Source: Chloroflexota bacterium (GTDB lineage Bacteria > Chloroflexota > Dehalococcoidia > Lucifugimonadales > UBA2985). From it: DNA of 42,934 nt. Position 1 is the first letter of the stretch. Each line of letters starts with the position of its first letter. The position numbers and the translations under genes were made by a program. Under the pieces are notes generated by a model. That model saw only the letters and a list, made by a program, of their open reading frames with translations. It was not told the DNA's origin and ran no database searches. Location: positions 20,613 to 63,546 of the forward strand of contig PBBS01000004.1 in the NCBI GenBank assembly GCA_002717805.1, written 5' to 3'. This document shows positions 16,518-25,249 of the stretch, piece by piece.

Positions 16518-17398
16518 AGCCTAACCTCTACCAAAGATTCCAACATTTCCTTTAGGTTATCTATAATCCAGTAGTGCCCTTCGCCATCTACAATATTCAA
16601 ATGAGAATTTGGTATTAATTCCGCCATATACTCGCCCATTGAACCAGTATATCTATCATCGGAACCTTGCCATATATGGACTTCAGTTGATATCTCTTCT
16701 AGGGGAACAGGCCAATTACGTGCCAAAGATATGTCATAAGTAGAGGCCCTGCCACCTTGTCTGAATCCCTCAAGTCTATCCGACACAATACCCTCTGGAG
16801 GGCTCAACTTTGAATGCAGAACCTGCTCAGTTTCCGTAAGTCTGGAGCGCAGGAGCTTATTATATAGCGAGAAATTCTTCCTGATCAATATGCCAACAGA
16901 ATCCATGATTCCACTAGCAACAGTAGGCATAATATCGGACACCCAGTAAAGTAGCTTTAAGGGCGGTATTATTCCCCTATTAGACACTTCATTTAGAGGC
17001 CCTACACCTGCATATATCCCTACATTTAGAACCCTATCTGGCATTCTCCAAGCACAAACCAAAGAATAGGCTGCCGCACCAGAAAAAGCGAAAATAGAAA
17101 ACTTATCTAATGCCAGATAGTCAGCTAATTCTCTAATATCTTTATAGTAATCAATTACAGCAAACCCATGTTTATAAGTATCAGACATCCCATAGCCAGG
17201 TCTATCAGGCACTATGAACCGCGCTTTGTCACTAAAGGGAAATCCAGGTATAAGACCAAACATCAACCTGGAATGATGTATGCCATGTAGCAGAATTACA
17301 GGTTTACCTTTGGAGTCGCCATATTCCAAGTAGGAGATACGGCGACCATCAGTCAATTTAAAGAACTTTGTTTCTTTATCTTCCGTAGAATGTGGCAT
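16514..17398 (-). CDS. Alpha/beta hydrolase
   Basis: This 294-residue soluble hydrolase shows the oxyanion segment VILLHGIHHS (about 34-43), PDRPGYGMSD (about 64-73), a late Asp in WQGSDDRYT and a catalytic His in GEGHYWI. The nucleophile elbow reads AFSGAA with Ser106, so the usual first Gly of GXSXG is Ala. The ATG at 17398 overlaps the end of the upstream enoyl-CoA hydratase gene by 23 bases, so the two are translationally coupled. It may hydrolyse a product or thioester made by that enzyme; this is inference. Confidence 0.87.
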   Translation of the reverse strand: MPHSTEDKETKFFKLTDGRRISYLEYGDSKGKPVILLHGIHHSRLMFGLIPGFPFSDKARFIVPDRPGYGMSDTYKHGFAVIDYYKDIRELADYLALDKFSIFAFSGAAAYSLVCAWRMPDRVLNVGIYAGVGPLNEVSNRGIIPPLKLLYWVSDIMPTVASGIMDSVGILIRKNFSLYNKLLRSRLTETEQVLHSKLSPPEGIVSDRLEGFRQGGRASTYDISLARNWPVPLEEISTEVHIWQGSDDRYTGSMGEYMAELIPNSHLNIVDGEGHYWIIDNLKEMLESLVEVRL

Positions 17399-18188
17399 CA
17401 CGCTTCTCTAGGAAAGCTTTTACAGCCTCAGCATGATCTTCTGTCTTAGTTGCACGATCAAATATATGTCTTTCCATTAGAAGTTGCGAGTCTAAGCTGC
17501 CATCCAAACCTTTAAACATCAAATCCCGAGACCATTTGACAGCTAAAGGAGCATTTCTACTAATAGTCTGAGCCATCTCTCTAGCGGCAGGAATTAGCTC
17601 ATCATCAGGATACACATGTTGAACCAATCCTATTTCAGCTGCTTCTTGACCACCTACCATTCTACCTGTAAGAACCATTTCCATAGATTTACCAAATCCT
17701 ATTAATCTAGGCAGATTATACGAAGAACCGGCCTCAGGGGTTAACCCTCGCCTAACGAATATCGCACTCATCCTAGCACTCTCAGATGCCAACCTAATAT
17801 CACAGGAAAGTGTCATTGTGAACCCTATTCCTACTGCCACTCCATTGATAGCAGCTATAACTGGAGTGCTCATACTGCGAATTAGTTGAGGGAAGTTGAT
17901 ATTCTCAGGACTAAACGCGTGTGGTTGTGATTGTGGTTGAGCAGACGAACCTTTTTTATTATTATCAATCCTCTCCTGAAATCCGCCCATATCTGCACCA
18001 GCGCAGAATCCTCTTCCGGCACCGGTCAATATAATAGCTCCTATCTCAGGATCTGCATCCAATTCAAGAAATGATTGACGTATCTCCCTAGACATTTGAC
18101 GGTTATGCGCGTTCAGTTTCTCTGGTCGATTCATCGTAACAGTTCCAACACCGTCACTCTTATCCACCAATATAGCTTCGTATGTCAT
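17376..18188 (-). CDS. Enoyl-CoA hydratase/isomerase family protein (paralog 2)
   Basis: A 270-residue crotonase-fold protein with GRGFCAGADMGGF (about 58-70) and AINGVAVGIGFTMTLSCD (about 114-131). As in paralog 1 at 11403-12200, both classical Glu are missing; FVRRGLTPEAGSSY places a Glu where PaaG-type isomerases have Asp or Glu. The C-termini of the two paralogs are alike (FLEKR then GR at the end). GGAGG precedes the ATG. It overlaps the downstream hydrolase by 23 bases. Confidence 0.92.
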   Translation of the reverse strand: MTYEAILVDKSDGVGTVTMNRPEKLNAHNRQMSREIRQSFLELDADPEIGAIILTGAGRGFCAGADMGGFQERIDNNKKGSSAQPQSQPHAFSPENINFPQLIRSMSTPVIAAINGVAVGIGFTMTLSCDIRLASESARMSAIFVRRGLTPEAGSSYNLPRLIGFGKSMEMVLTGRMVGGQEAAEIGLVQHVYPDDELIPAAREMAQTISRNAPLAVKWSRDLMFKGLDGSLDSQLLMERHIFDRATKTEDHAEAVKAFLEKRDATFYGR

Positions 18189-18295
18189 AAATCCTCCATT
18201 TTTTGTATTGGACTATCCACAGAGTAACTGCATTCTATATCCTAGTATGTCAGTGTTACAACCGATACCCCACTGATTCTGACTATGAATATATA

Positions 18296-19162
18296 TTAAT
18301 CCTTTAGCTTGCTTCTTGGACCAAATGCCTCTGGCATAAATGGAGCGTCTCGAGCTTCCAAGAAAGCTTTGAATCCTCCTGCTTCCCTAGCTTTCTCCAA
18401 ATGTTCCACATCTGATCTGTCTGACAAACCCCTTACAATAGTGCTAAGGAATTCGTTAACGTTAAGAGCATTCCTGAGACCCATAGCCTGCAATGCATAA
18501 GTGGTCATCATCTTATTTACTTTAACAGAATCACGAGGAACATTTGAAAGGCGAGTTGCAATAGACTTCGCCCTAGACATTAGCTGATCCTGTGGAACGA
18601 CTTCGTTGACGGCACCAATACGAAGCGCCTCTTGTGCGTCAAAATGATCACCAGTTAACGCGTAGCGATGTGCATTTTTCCACCCACATAGTAATGCAAA
18701 TAACACCGAAGAATTAGATATCATTCTGACCTCAGGCTGAGCGAACACTGCCCTATCTGATGCAACTGTTATATCGCATGCAAGTGAATACCATAATCCA
18801 CCACCTATACACCAACCATCCACTGCAGCAATCACAGGTTTAGATAATTCCATTATATGCAACATTAGGTTGGGGTTTCTCAAACCTGAATGCCAACGTT
18901 TTACGCTGAACAAATCTGGTGTACTGTTATCCCCACCACCTTCCTCACCTTTCTTTGAGATATCGTATCCAGAGGAAAACGCTCTCCCAGCGCCGGTAAG
19001 AATAATTGCACGAACGGAATTTTCTATATCTCCTTGCTCAAGAGCGGCATGCAATTCTGCCTCCAGGGCTGGTGTAAGAGCATTCAGTGACTCCGGCCGA
19101 TTAAGGGTAATTGTTAGTATGGATCCATCCTGTTCGTACTTCACTTCTTTATATTCAGGCAT
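18296..19162 (-). CDS. Enoyl-CoA hydratase/isomerase family protein (paralog 3)
   Basis: This 288-residue crotonase-fold protein is more distant from the other two. It has GAGRAFSSGYDISKKGEEGG (about 54-73) and AAVDGWCIGGGLWYSLACD (about 112-130). Trp replaces the first classical Glu, while the second is kept in FAQPEVRM (about 140-147). A hydratase with only one Glu is unusual, so the reaction may differ. AAGGAG precedes the ATG. It is divergent from the MFS gene and 107 bases upstream of paralog 2. Confidence 0.91.
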   Translation of the reverse strand: MPEYKEVKYEQDGSILTITLNRPESLNALTPALEAELHAALEQGDIENSVRAIILTGAGRAFSSGYDISKKGEEGGGDNSTPDLFSVKRWHSGLRNPNLMLHIMELSKPVIAAVDGWCIGGGLWYSLACDITVASDRAVFAQPEVRMISNSSVLFALLCGWKNAHRYALTGDHFDAQEALRIGAVNEVVPQDQLMSRAKSIATRLSNVPRDSVKVNKMMTTYALQAMGLRNALNVNEFLSTIVRGLSDRSDVEHLEKAREAGGFKAFLEARDAPFMPEAFGPRSKLKD

Positions 19163-19302
19163 ATATAACTCCTTATTTGATTATATATTGGTCAGATTCA
19201 TGTAATTATAATGTATACAGGTATATTATTATTTATGTAGAACATCCCTTCCAAATAACTTCGAAAACAGTTAAATTAATTACTGTATAAACTTATCCAG
19301 GC

Positions 19303-19310
19303 TTAGGAGG
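19303..19310 (+). promoter_or_regulatory. Shine-Dalgarno that decides a CTG start
   Basis: TTAGGAGG lies six bases before CTG 19317-19319 in the transporter frame. No other start codon in that frame lies between the upstream stop at 19272 and TTG 19524. Confidence 0.75.
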
Positions 19311-19316
19311 CTAGAA

Positions 19317-20567
19317 CTGTCATATCCCAGCCGTAAACCCAAGTTATTCTATGGGTGGTATATAGTAGGAGCTAGCATAGTCGTAAACTCTTACATTGCA
19401 CTAGCCATATGGCAAGGCTTCACAGTCTTCTTCCTGTCTATACTCAGAGATTTTGGTGTTTCCAGAACCGTATTATCCGGAGCATTCTCCCTACGTCAAG
19501 TAGAATCAGGTTTTCTATCTCCATTGGTTGGGTATTTAGTAGACCGGGCCAGTGCCAGAAAAGTGATACTTGTTGGCGTAATAATAGCAGGCCTAGGCCT
19601 TATACTAACGGGGCTTTCTCCAAACATCTGGGCTTTCTACCTAGCATTCGTACTTATGTCAGCTGGTGTAAGCGCTTCATCTCATGGGGTATCCTGGTCA
19701 GTTATGGTCGCTCGCTGGTTTACCAGGCAACGTGGTAGGGCTACTAGCCTAGCATACATGGGAGGTGCTTTCGGAGGACCTGGTGTAATTCTAGTCGCAG
19801 CACTTCTTGAATCTGTAGGATGGCGCACCTCAGTAATAATACTTGGCATTGGCATGTGGATAGTATGCATCCCACTAGCCATGGTAGCTCGTTCAAAACC
19901 TGAAGATTACGGACTTCAACCTGATGGAGATACCATAATACAAAACTCTAGTGATACCAATGCAAGCAATACAACAAAATCATCCCCATCAATCACCCTG
20001 AAACAAGCCGTAAAGAGCAGATATTTCTGGGCACTTGTCGCTATACTGGGAACACAGCACGTAAGTATGGGTGGCATACAGGCACATCAAATAGCCTATT
20101 TCGAAGACATAGGGTTTAGTACTACCAAAGCAGCATCGACTGTAGCAATTTCATTTACAATCAGCGCTATAGGGAGATTAGTAGTAGGAATACTCACAGA
20201 CTGGACCGATTGGCGCCGGGTATTTATAGCGATAATTATCGGCCAGATCATTTCTCTATTAATATTAGCAAATGTATCTACCTACTGGCATGCTGTAGTA
20301 TTCTCATTGATCCTAGGATTCAGTCATGGAATGATGGTACCCATAAGACCTATAATAGGCGGCAGATTATTTGGGACCAACAATTTGGGCTCCATATGGG
20401 GAACGATAGACGGAGCAGTAGTAGCTACCGGAGTTGTAGGCCCTGTTTACCTTGGTTGGACATTCGATACATTCAACACTTATATACCAGCTTACTACAT
20501 CCTTTCAGTGGTACTATTCACCGCAATACCAATTGTGCTTTTTGCCTTTGAGAGGAAACCCAATTAG
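19317..20567 (+). CDS. MFS transporter, probable CTG start
   Basis: This is a major facilitator of the monocarboxylate-transporter-like kind, with 416 residues and twelve predicted helices if read from CTG 19317. The frame opens after TAA 19272-19274. The first ATG, GTG or TTG is TTG 19524, which would delete about 69 residues. Those 69 residues are typical N-terminal MFS sequence: FYGWYIVGASIVVNSYIALA, helix 1, then QGFTVFFLSILRDFGVSR and helix 2. The helix 2-3 loop VGYLVDRASARK and the central hydrophilic loop (Ser/Asn-rich, about 205-220) are also present. The substrate is unknown; relatives carry organic acids. It is upstream of the CMD and FAD/Fe-S genes. Confidence 0.88.
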   Translation: MSYPSRKPKLFYGWYIVGASIVVNSYIALAIWQGFTVFFLSILRDFGVSRTVLSGAFSLRQVESGFLSPLVGYLVDRASARKVILVGVIIAGLGLILTGLSPNIWAFYLAFVLMSAGVSASSHGVSWSVMVARWFTRQRGRATSLAYMGGAFGGPGVILVAALLESVGWRTSVIILGIGMWIVCIPLAMVARSKPEDYGLQPDGDTIIQNSSDTNASNTTKSSPSITLKQAVKSRYFWALVAILGTQHVSMGGIQAHQIAYFEDIGFSTTKAASTVAISFTISAIGRLVVGILTDWTDWRRVFIAIIIGQIISLLILANVSTYWHAVVFSLILGFSHGMMVPIRPIIGGRLFGTNNLGSIWGTIDGAVVATGVVGPVYLGWTFDTFNTYIPAYYILSVVLFTAIPIVLFAFERKPN

Positions 20568-20654
20568 TAGCTAAATTAACGGTCTTATTTAACTGTTTGT
20601 TATAGTAGAATAAACTGTGTTTGTAATCTGTTGGAATCATATGAGGGAGCCGTA

Positions 20655-21215
20655 ATGACCAGAGTACCTTTGATAAAAAAGCAGGACTTGCCTCAAGAAA
20701 AACAGCATCTCTACGAGAGTATATCTAGCAGTCGTGAGCACGTAGCCAGACCGTTTGAGGCACTGCTTAACAGCCCAGATGTTGCATCAAAAGTCGCTAT
20801 GCTCGGAGAGCAATTACGATATCTTTCCCCAACTATCTCACCTGAGATCAGAGAGATAATAACCCTTACTATAGCCAAGGTATTTAACTGCCAATACGTA
20901 TGGACTCATCACTGTGAAACGGCTAAAGAAATTGGGCTAAGAACCGAAGTAATAGAAGCGATAAAAAAAGGCGGACCTCCTAGAAGACTTATGCCCAAGG
21001 AAGCCGTATTCATTCAGTTCACTAAAGAAATCCTTGAAGAAAAAGCTGTTAGAAGCCCAACCTATGCTGCAGTAGAGCATTTGCTTGGACAGCAAGCTAC
21101 AGTAGATTTAATAGTTAGCATAGGCTATTACACTATGATGTGTATTTCAATAAATGCTCTCGATTTAGAACTCGAGGAAGGTATTGAACCGATACCATTA
21201 AACGATGAAGATTAA
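20655..21215 (+). CDS. Carboxymuconolactone decarboxylase (CMD) family protein
   Basis: A 186-residue AhpD-like helical protein. The core is REIITLTIAKVFNCQYVWTHHCETAKEIGL (described by its ends, about 66-95), with Glu, Gln, Trp and His in the positions of the decarboxylase-type CMD motif rather than the CXXC of peroxidases. The C-terminal VDLIVSIGYYTMMCISINAL is also typical. Function could be decarboxylase-like; not certain. ATG 20655 is preferred over TTG 20631 because GAGGGAG lies just upstream. Confidence 0.87.
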   Translation: MTRVPLIKKQDLPQEKQHLYESISSSREHVARPFEALLNSPDVASKVAMLGEQLRYLSPTISPEIREIITLTIAKVFNCQYVWTHHCETAKEIGLRTEVIEAIKKGGPPRRLMPKEAVFIQFTKEILEEKAVRSPTYAAVEHLLGQQATVDLIVSIGYYTMMCISINALDLELEEGIEPIPLNDED

Positions 21216-21255
21216 TACAGTATACCTGAATGAATATTGTTGCTAAGAGGGATAT

Positions 21256-24147
21256 ATGGTAAGTCTAAGTGAGAAAACCCAGGTAGAGCACGAATTAAGA
21301 AAAACAATTACTGGTGACATCAAATTTGATAGTTATTCCAGGATGTTATACAGCACTGATGCCTCTATATACCAAATGGAACCCATAGGTGTTGTGTTAC
21401 CTAGAAACACAGATGATGTAATAGCCACTATGCAGATATGCTCTGATAGCAAAACTATATTCCTCCCGAGAGGTGGCGGAACTAGTCTCGCAGGTCAAAC
21501 TGTTAATCATGGCGTAGTCGTTGATTTCACAAAATACATGAATCGTATTCTGTCCATTAACCCCGAAGAACGTTGGGCTATTGTAGAGCCTGGTATCACT
21601 ATAGATGCCTTGAACGCAGGTCTCAAACCTTATGGACTGTATTACACTCCAGATCCTACTACTAAGAGTAGGGCTACAATTGGCGGGTCCTTGGGCAACA
21701 ATTCCTGTGGTGCTCATTCAGTTGTATACGGTAAAACTTCTGATCAAGTTCTGGAGTTAGATGTAATACTCTCTAACGCCGAGCATGTCCATTTTAATAC
21801 TATTGAAGAGAATGCCTTGCAAAGTATTCTCTCATCAAAACCTGACTCATTGGAAAAACGTATATACACAGAAACCTTGAGACTGGCAAGTGAACACAGA
21901 GAAGAAATAGACCGTCGATATCCAAGAATTCAGAGGCGAGTATCCGGATACAATCTAGATTTCCTACGAGATAACAAACCAGTAAATCTGTCAAATATGA
22001 TAGTCGGTTCAGAAGGGACACTTGGAACAATCACGGCAGCAAAAGTCAAGCTGGAACCTATACCTACCAACATAGGTCTGGCTATTGTTCATTTCAAAGA
22101 CTTATTCGAATCCATGGAAGCAACGGTAATGATACTCGATCACGGCCCGTCTGCGGTTGAACTAGTAGACAAAATGATACTTGATAGAAGTAAAAGCTCC
22201 TTAGGGCTATCCAGGCAGACAACCTTCATAGAAGGTGATCCTGAAGCAATCTTGCTCGTGGAATTCTTTGGCGAAAACATGAAAGAAGTTGAATCTAAGA
22301 TAGATAATATGAATCAGGCATTGCAAAAAAGAAATCTATCTTACGCTTGTTCGAAAGCGCTGCGCCCCGAAGAACAGAGAAGTGCTTGGGCTATAAGGTC
22401 AGCTGGCCTTGGACTTCTGATGAGTGTTAAAGGTGATTCTAAACCACTTCCATTCGTCGAAGACACAGCTGTGTCTCCTGAAAGATTACCCGAATACGTA
22501 CGTAGATTCGATTCCATTGTGAAGAGCCATAACACTTATGCCGGATACTATGGACACGCAAGCGTAGGATGTTTGCATATAAGACCCATGATCAATATAA
22601 AAACTCAATCTGGATTGAGAGATCTGGTTTCTATATCTGACCAAATCAGCGACTTAGTCCTCGAATTCAATGGTTCGATGAGTGGGGAACACGGTGATGG
22701 CATTGTAAGAGGAGTTTGGACAGAAAAAATGCTTGGTCCTAAGTTATATCAAGCTTTTAAAGATCTTAAGAATAGTTTTGACCCTGATAACATATTGAAC
22801 CCAGGCAAGATAATAAACACCCCACCAATGACAGAGAATTTACGTCTTGGCCCAGACCAAACAGTGAATGAGCCAACTACGGTATTTGACTTTAGCAAAG
22901 ACCAAGGATTTACCCGCGCTATAGAGATGTGTAACGGAGTTGGGGAGTGCAGAAAATATATGTCTGGGACTATGTGCCCATCATATATGGCAACTTTGGA
23001 TGAAGAACATTCCACACGAGGACGAGCAAATGCGCTAAGGTCTGTGTTATCCGGGAAAATACCATCAGCTACTTTCGCCAGCAAGGGCCTCTTTGATGTC
23101 ATGGATCTATGTCTCGAATGCAAAGCTTGCAAAGCAGAATGTCCTTCTCAAGTCGATATGGCAAAGCTAAAATACGAATTCCTCAACATCTATTACAAGG
23201 AGAATGGCTATCCTCTACGGGCCCGAATATTTGCCAATATTGGTGATCTGAGTAAGATTGGCAGTGCTCTCGCTCCAGTTTCCAATTGGTTATCTAATCT
23301 CGGAATAACCAGATGGATTCTGGACAAATATCTTAATATAGATAAACGACGGCCATTACCCAAATTCGTTAATAAGTCTTTCCAGAAAATCTTCGAATCA
23401 AATTTGGGACCGGGTGAAACAACAACACGAGGCAAGGTAGTTCTGTTCAACGATACTTTCATGAATTATAACTATCCAAATGTTGGTAAAGCAGCAGTGA
23501 AAATTATCGAAGAAGCAGGCTTTGAGGTGAATCTTGTCGACCGCAAATGTTGTGGACGCCCAATGATATCGAAAGGTATGTTAGATGCTGCTAAGGAAAA
23601 TGCCAGATATAATGTAGACCTGCTTTACCCATACATAGAAGATGGGGCATATATTGTAGGATGTGAACCTAGTTGCCTGCTGTCGTTTCGTGATGAGTAT
23701 CCGGAATTATTGCAGGATGAGAAATCGAAGAAAGTATCCGAAAAATCATTCCTGCTTGAGGAATTTCTGGATATGCTCAACAAAGAAAATAGTTTGGATT
23801 TGGATTTCCAAGAAACCGAACAAACCGTTCTTTTCCATGGTCACTGCCATGAGAAAGCTTTAGTGGGCAACGGTCCAGCTCTTTCAATATTAAATATGGT
23901 TCCAGGTTTGACTGTGCGAGAAATAGACTCAGGCTGCTGCGGTATGGCAGGAGCCTTCGGTTATGAGAAAGAACATTACGACATATCTATGACTATCGGG
24001 GCCCAACGTCTATTCCCTGCCGTTAATGAAGTTGGTCCTGGTACAAAAATAGTTGTAACAGGGACATCTTGCCGGCAACAGATACAGCACGGTACAAACC
24101 GAGAGACTACGCATATAGCAGAATTGCTGGCAAGCCTACTGGCATAG
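21256..24147 (+). CDS. FAD-linked oxidase fused to Fe-S and CCG domains
   Basis: The 963-residue protein joins a GlcD-like oxidase with a GlpC-like part, as in large D-2-hydroxyacid dehydrogenases of the YdiJ type. It has an FAD-binding PCMH domain (about 40-275) with PRGGGTSLAGQTV and GSEGTLGT. The FAD-oxidase C domain (about 280-540) shows YYGHASVGCLHIRP and SGEHGDGIVRG. Two 4Fe-4S motifs follow (CNGVGEC..MCPS near 559, CLECKACKAECP near 622), then two CCG domains with KCCGRPM, GHCHEKA and SGCCGMAG (about 730-960). It probably oxidises a hydroxyacid and passes electrons to quinone. It follows the CMD gene by 40 bases. Confidence 0.92.
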   Translation: MVSLSEKTQVEHELRKTITGDIKFDSYSRMLYSTDASIYQMEPIGVVLPRNTDDVIATMQICSDSKTIFLPRGGGTSLAGQTVNHGVVVDFTKYMNRILSINPEERWAIVEPGITIDALNAGLKPYGLYYTPDPTTKSRATIGGSLGNNSCGAHSVVYGKTSDQVLELDVILSNAEHVHFNTIEENALQSILSSKPDSLEKRIYTETLRLASEHREEIDRRYPRIQRRVSGYNLDFLRDNKPVNLSNMIVGSEGTLGTITAAKVKLEPIPTNIGLAIVHFKDLFESMEATVMILDHGPSAVELVDKMILDRSKSSLGLSRQTTFIEGDPEAILLVEFFGENMKEVESKIDNMNQALQKRNLSYACSKALRPEEQRSAWAIRSAGLGLLMSVKGDSKPLPFVEDTAVSPERLPEYVRRFDSIVKSHNTYAGYYGHASVGCLHIRPMINIKTQSGLRDLVSISDQISDLVLEFNGSMSGEHGDGIVRGVWTEKMLGPKLYQAFKDLKNSFDPDNILNPGKIINTPPMTENLRLGPDQTVNEPTTVFDFSKDQGFTRAIEMCNGVGECRKYMSGTMCPSYMATLDEEHSTRGRANALRSVLSGKIPSATFASKGLFDVMDLCLECKACKAECPSQVDMAKLKYEFLNIYYKENGYPLRARIFANIGDLSKIGSALAPVSNWLSNLGITRWILDKYLNIDKRRPLPKFVNKSFQKIFESNLGPGETTTRGKVVLFNDTFMNYNYPNVGKAAVKIIEEAGFEVNLVDRKCCGRPMISKGMLDAAKENARYNVDLLYPYIEDGAYIVGCEPSCLLSFRDEYPELLQDEKSKKVSEKSFLLEEFLDMLNKENSLDLDFQETEQTVLFHGHCHEKALVGNGPALSILNMVPGLTVREIDSGCCGMAGAFGYEKEHYDISMTIGAQRLFPAVNEVGPGTKIVVTGTSCRQQIQHGTNRETTHIAELLASLLA

Positions 24148-24252
24148 GATCTACCAACTCTAAAACCTATATTTCTGACATACTTGCTGCTTATATTAAT
24201 AGTCTGATCAAAGATAAAGTCCATTCTTAATTTATTAATTTGTATTCATAAC

Positions 24253-24281
24253 TTTACGAATTCAGTAAATTGGTGCATAAT
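24253..24281 (+). promoter_or_regulatory. Probable promoter of the membrane protein gene
   Basis: TTTACG (24253-24258), 17 bases, CATAAT (24276-24281). It sits about 60 bases before the start of the next gene. Confidence 0.55.
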
Positions 24282-24343
24282 GTCGCCGCGGTTCAAGGTT
24301 AACCTAGCCTAGAGCCGACAAAAGTTTCATGGAGGTAATTAAC

Positions 24344-24991
24344 ATGAACACTCGTAGTTTAACCTCATGGTTATTGATACTGGGTCCGATAGGTATGTTT
24401 TTGATATGGTTCATTCTCGATCCAATGGTGATTGGGGAGGCTCCAGAAGGGCTAAGCCCATCAGAAACGGCAATCGCAAGCTTGCAACTTGATCTCGATC
24501 AAGAGGCATTGAGCAACGTTATGAATATGACAGGTGGATTTGCTTTCATAGGAATATTTGCCGGACTTGCTATGCTGTCGAGGTCCCTCCAAGGCGGAGG
24601 CGCTGCATTTGGAACACTGGCCGGTATACTCTTCCCTGCAGTAGTTGCTATTGCTGTCGCTGGATTTGGTCTCTCTGTAGAAGCTCAAAGTCATCTCGCA
24701 GATGGCCATAGGGATATTGCAGCTACTCTAGAAATTACTAGCGACGGTTTATTTGGGGCAATGCCAATGATATTGGGCCTTGGATTAATACTACTGGGGT
24801 TAGGCATAGCACGCGAGAATGGATCCCTACCTGCACCATTAGGTTGGGTGATATTCATATTTGGAATTGGCATGATGACCGGTATGTTCCTCGATTTTAG
24901 TGGGGGTAATCCAATTGGCATGGTAGTATGGCTGGGTTGGATGATTATAACGGTTGCAACAGGAGTCGTTAACCTTAGGACTTCAGAATAA
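24344..24991 (+). CDS. Six-helix membrane protein, unknown function
   Basis: The 215-residue product has about six hydrophobic segments: SWLLILGPIGMFLIWF near the start, GGFAFIGIFAGLAML, GILFPAVVAIAVAGFGL, MILGLGLILLGLGIA, WVIFIFGIGMMTG and MVVWLGWMIITVATG. The segment between helices 1 and 2 is acidic (EAPEGLSPSETAIASLQLD). I do not assign a family. ATG 24344 is preferred over ATG 24329 because GGAGG at 24331-24335 lies between them at the right distance. A strong hairpin follows, so it is probably a single-gene unit. Confidence 0.72.
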   Translation: MNTRSLTSWLLILGPIGMFLIWFILDPMVIGEAPEGLSPSETAIASLQLDLDQEALSNVMNMTGGFAFIGIFAGLAMLSRSLQGGGAAFGTLAGILFPAVVAIAVAGFGLSVEAQSHLADGHRDIAATLEITSDGLFGAMPMILGLGLILLGLGIARENGSLPAPLGWVIFIFGIGMMTGMFLDFSGGNPIGMVVWLGWMIITVATGVVNLRTSE

Positions 24992-25078
24992 CAACAATCA
25001 CTCAAGACATCATGCATCCAAAATTATAACAATCTAGAGTTAGTTCCCTTGCATTGGGAATTAGCCAATAAGATATCT

Positions 25079-25119
25079 ATGAAAAGGACTCCTAGCTCCA
25101 CGCTAAGAGTCCTTTTCAT
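25079..25119. terminator. Long inverted repeat, probable terminator
   Basis: ATGAAAAGGACTC at 25079-25091 pairs perfectly over 13 bases with its complement at 25107-25119, around a 15-base loop. The right arm contains TTTT. It lies 88 bases past the membrane protein stop and 130 before the next gene. The rest of the gap (24992-25249) shows only AT-rich sequence and the Shine-Dalgarno of the MDR gene. Confidence 0.65.
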
Positions 25120-25249
25120 GTAATATATGATATGTTGCACGAAAATGTTTAGTTAACCTTATACTCATACTAATATATTCCGACTATGATAAAGTTATCA
25201 GGTCAACGATTAGTACGTACTAATTTTAATTCACCAGCTAGGAGGATTT

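Noticed and set aside
19409-19738. Frame of 109 codons at the MFS start
   Set aside because: It has no transporter-like or other family features and overlaps in another frame the clear N-terminal MFS helices.
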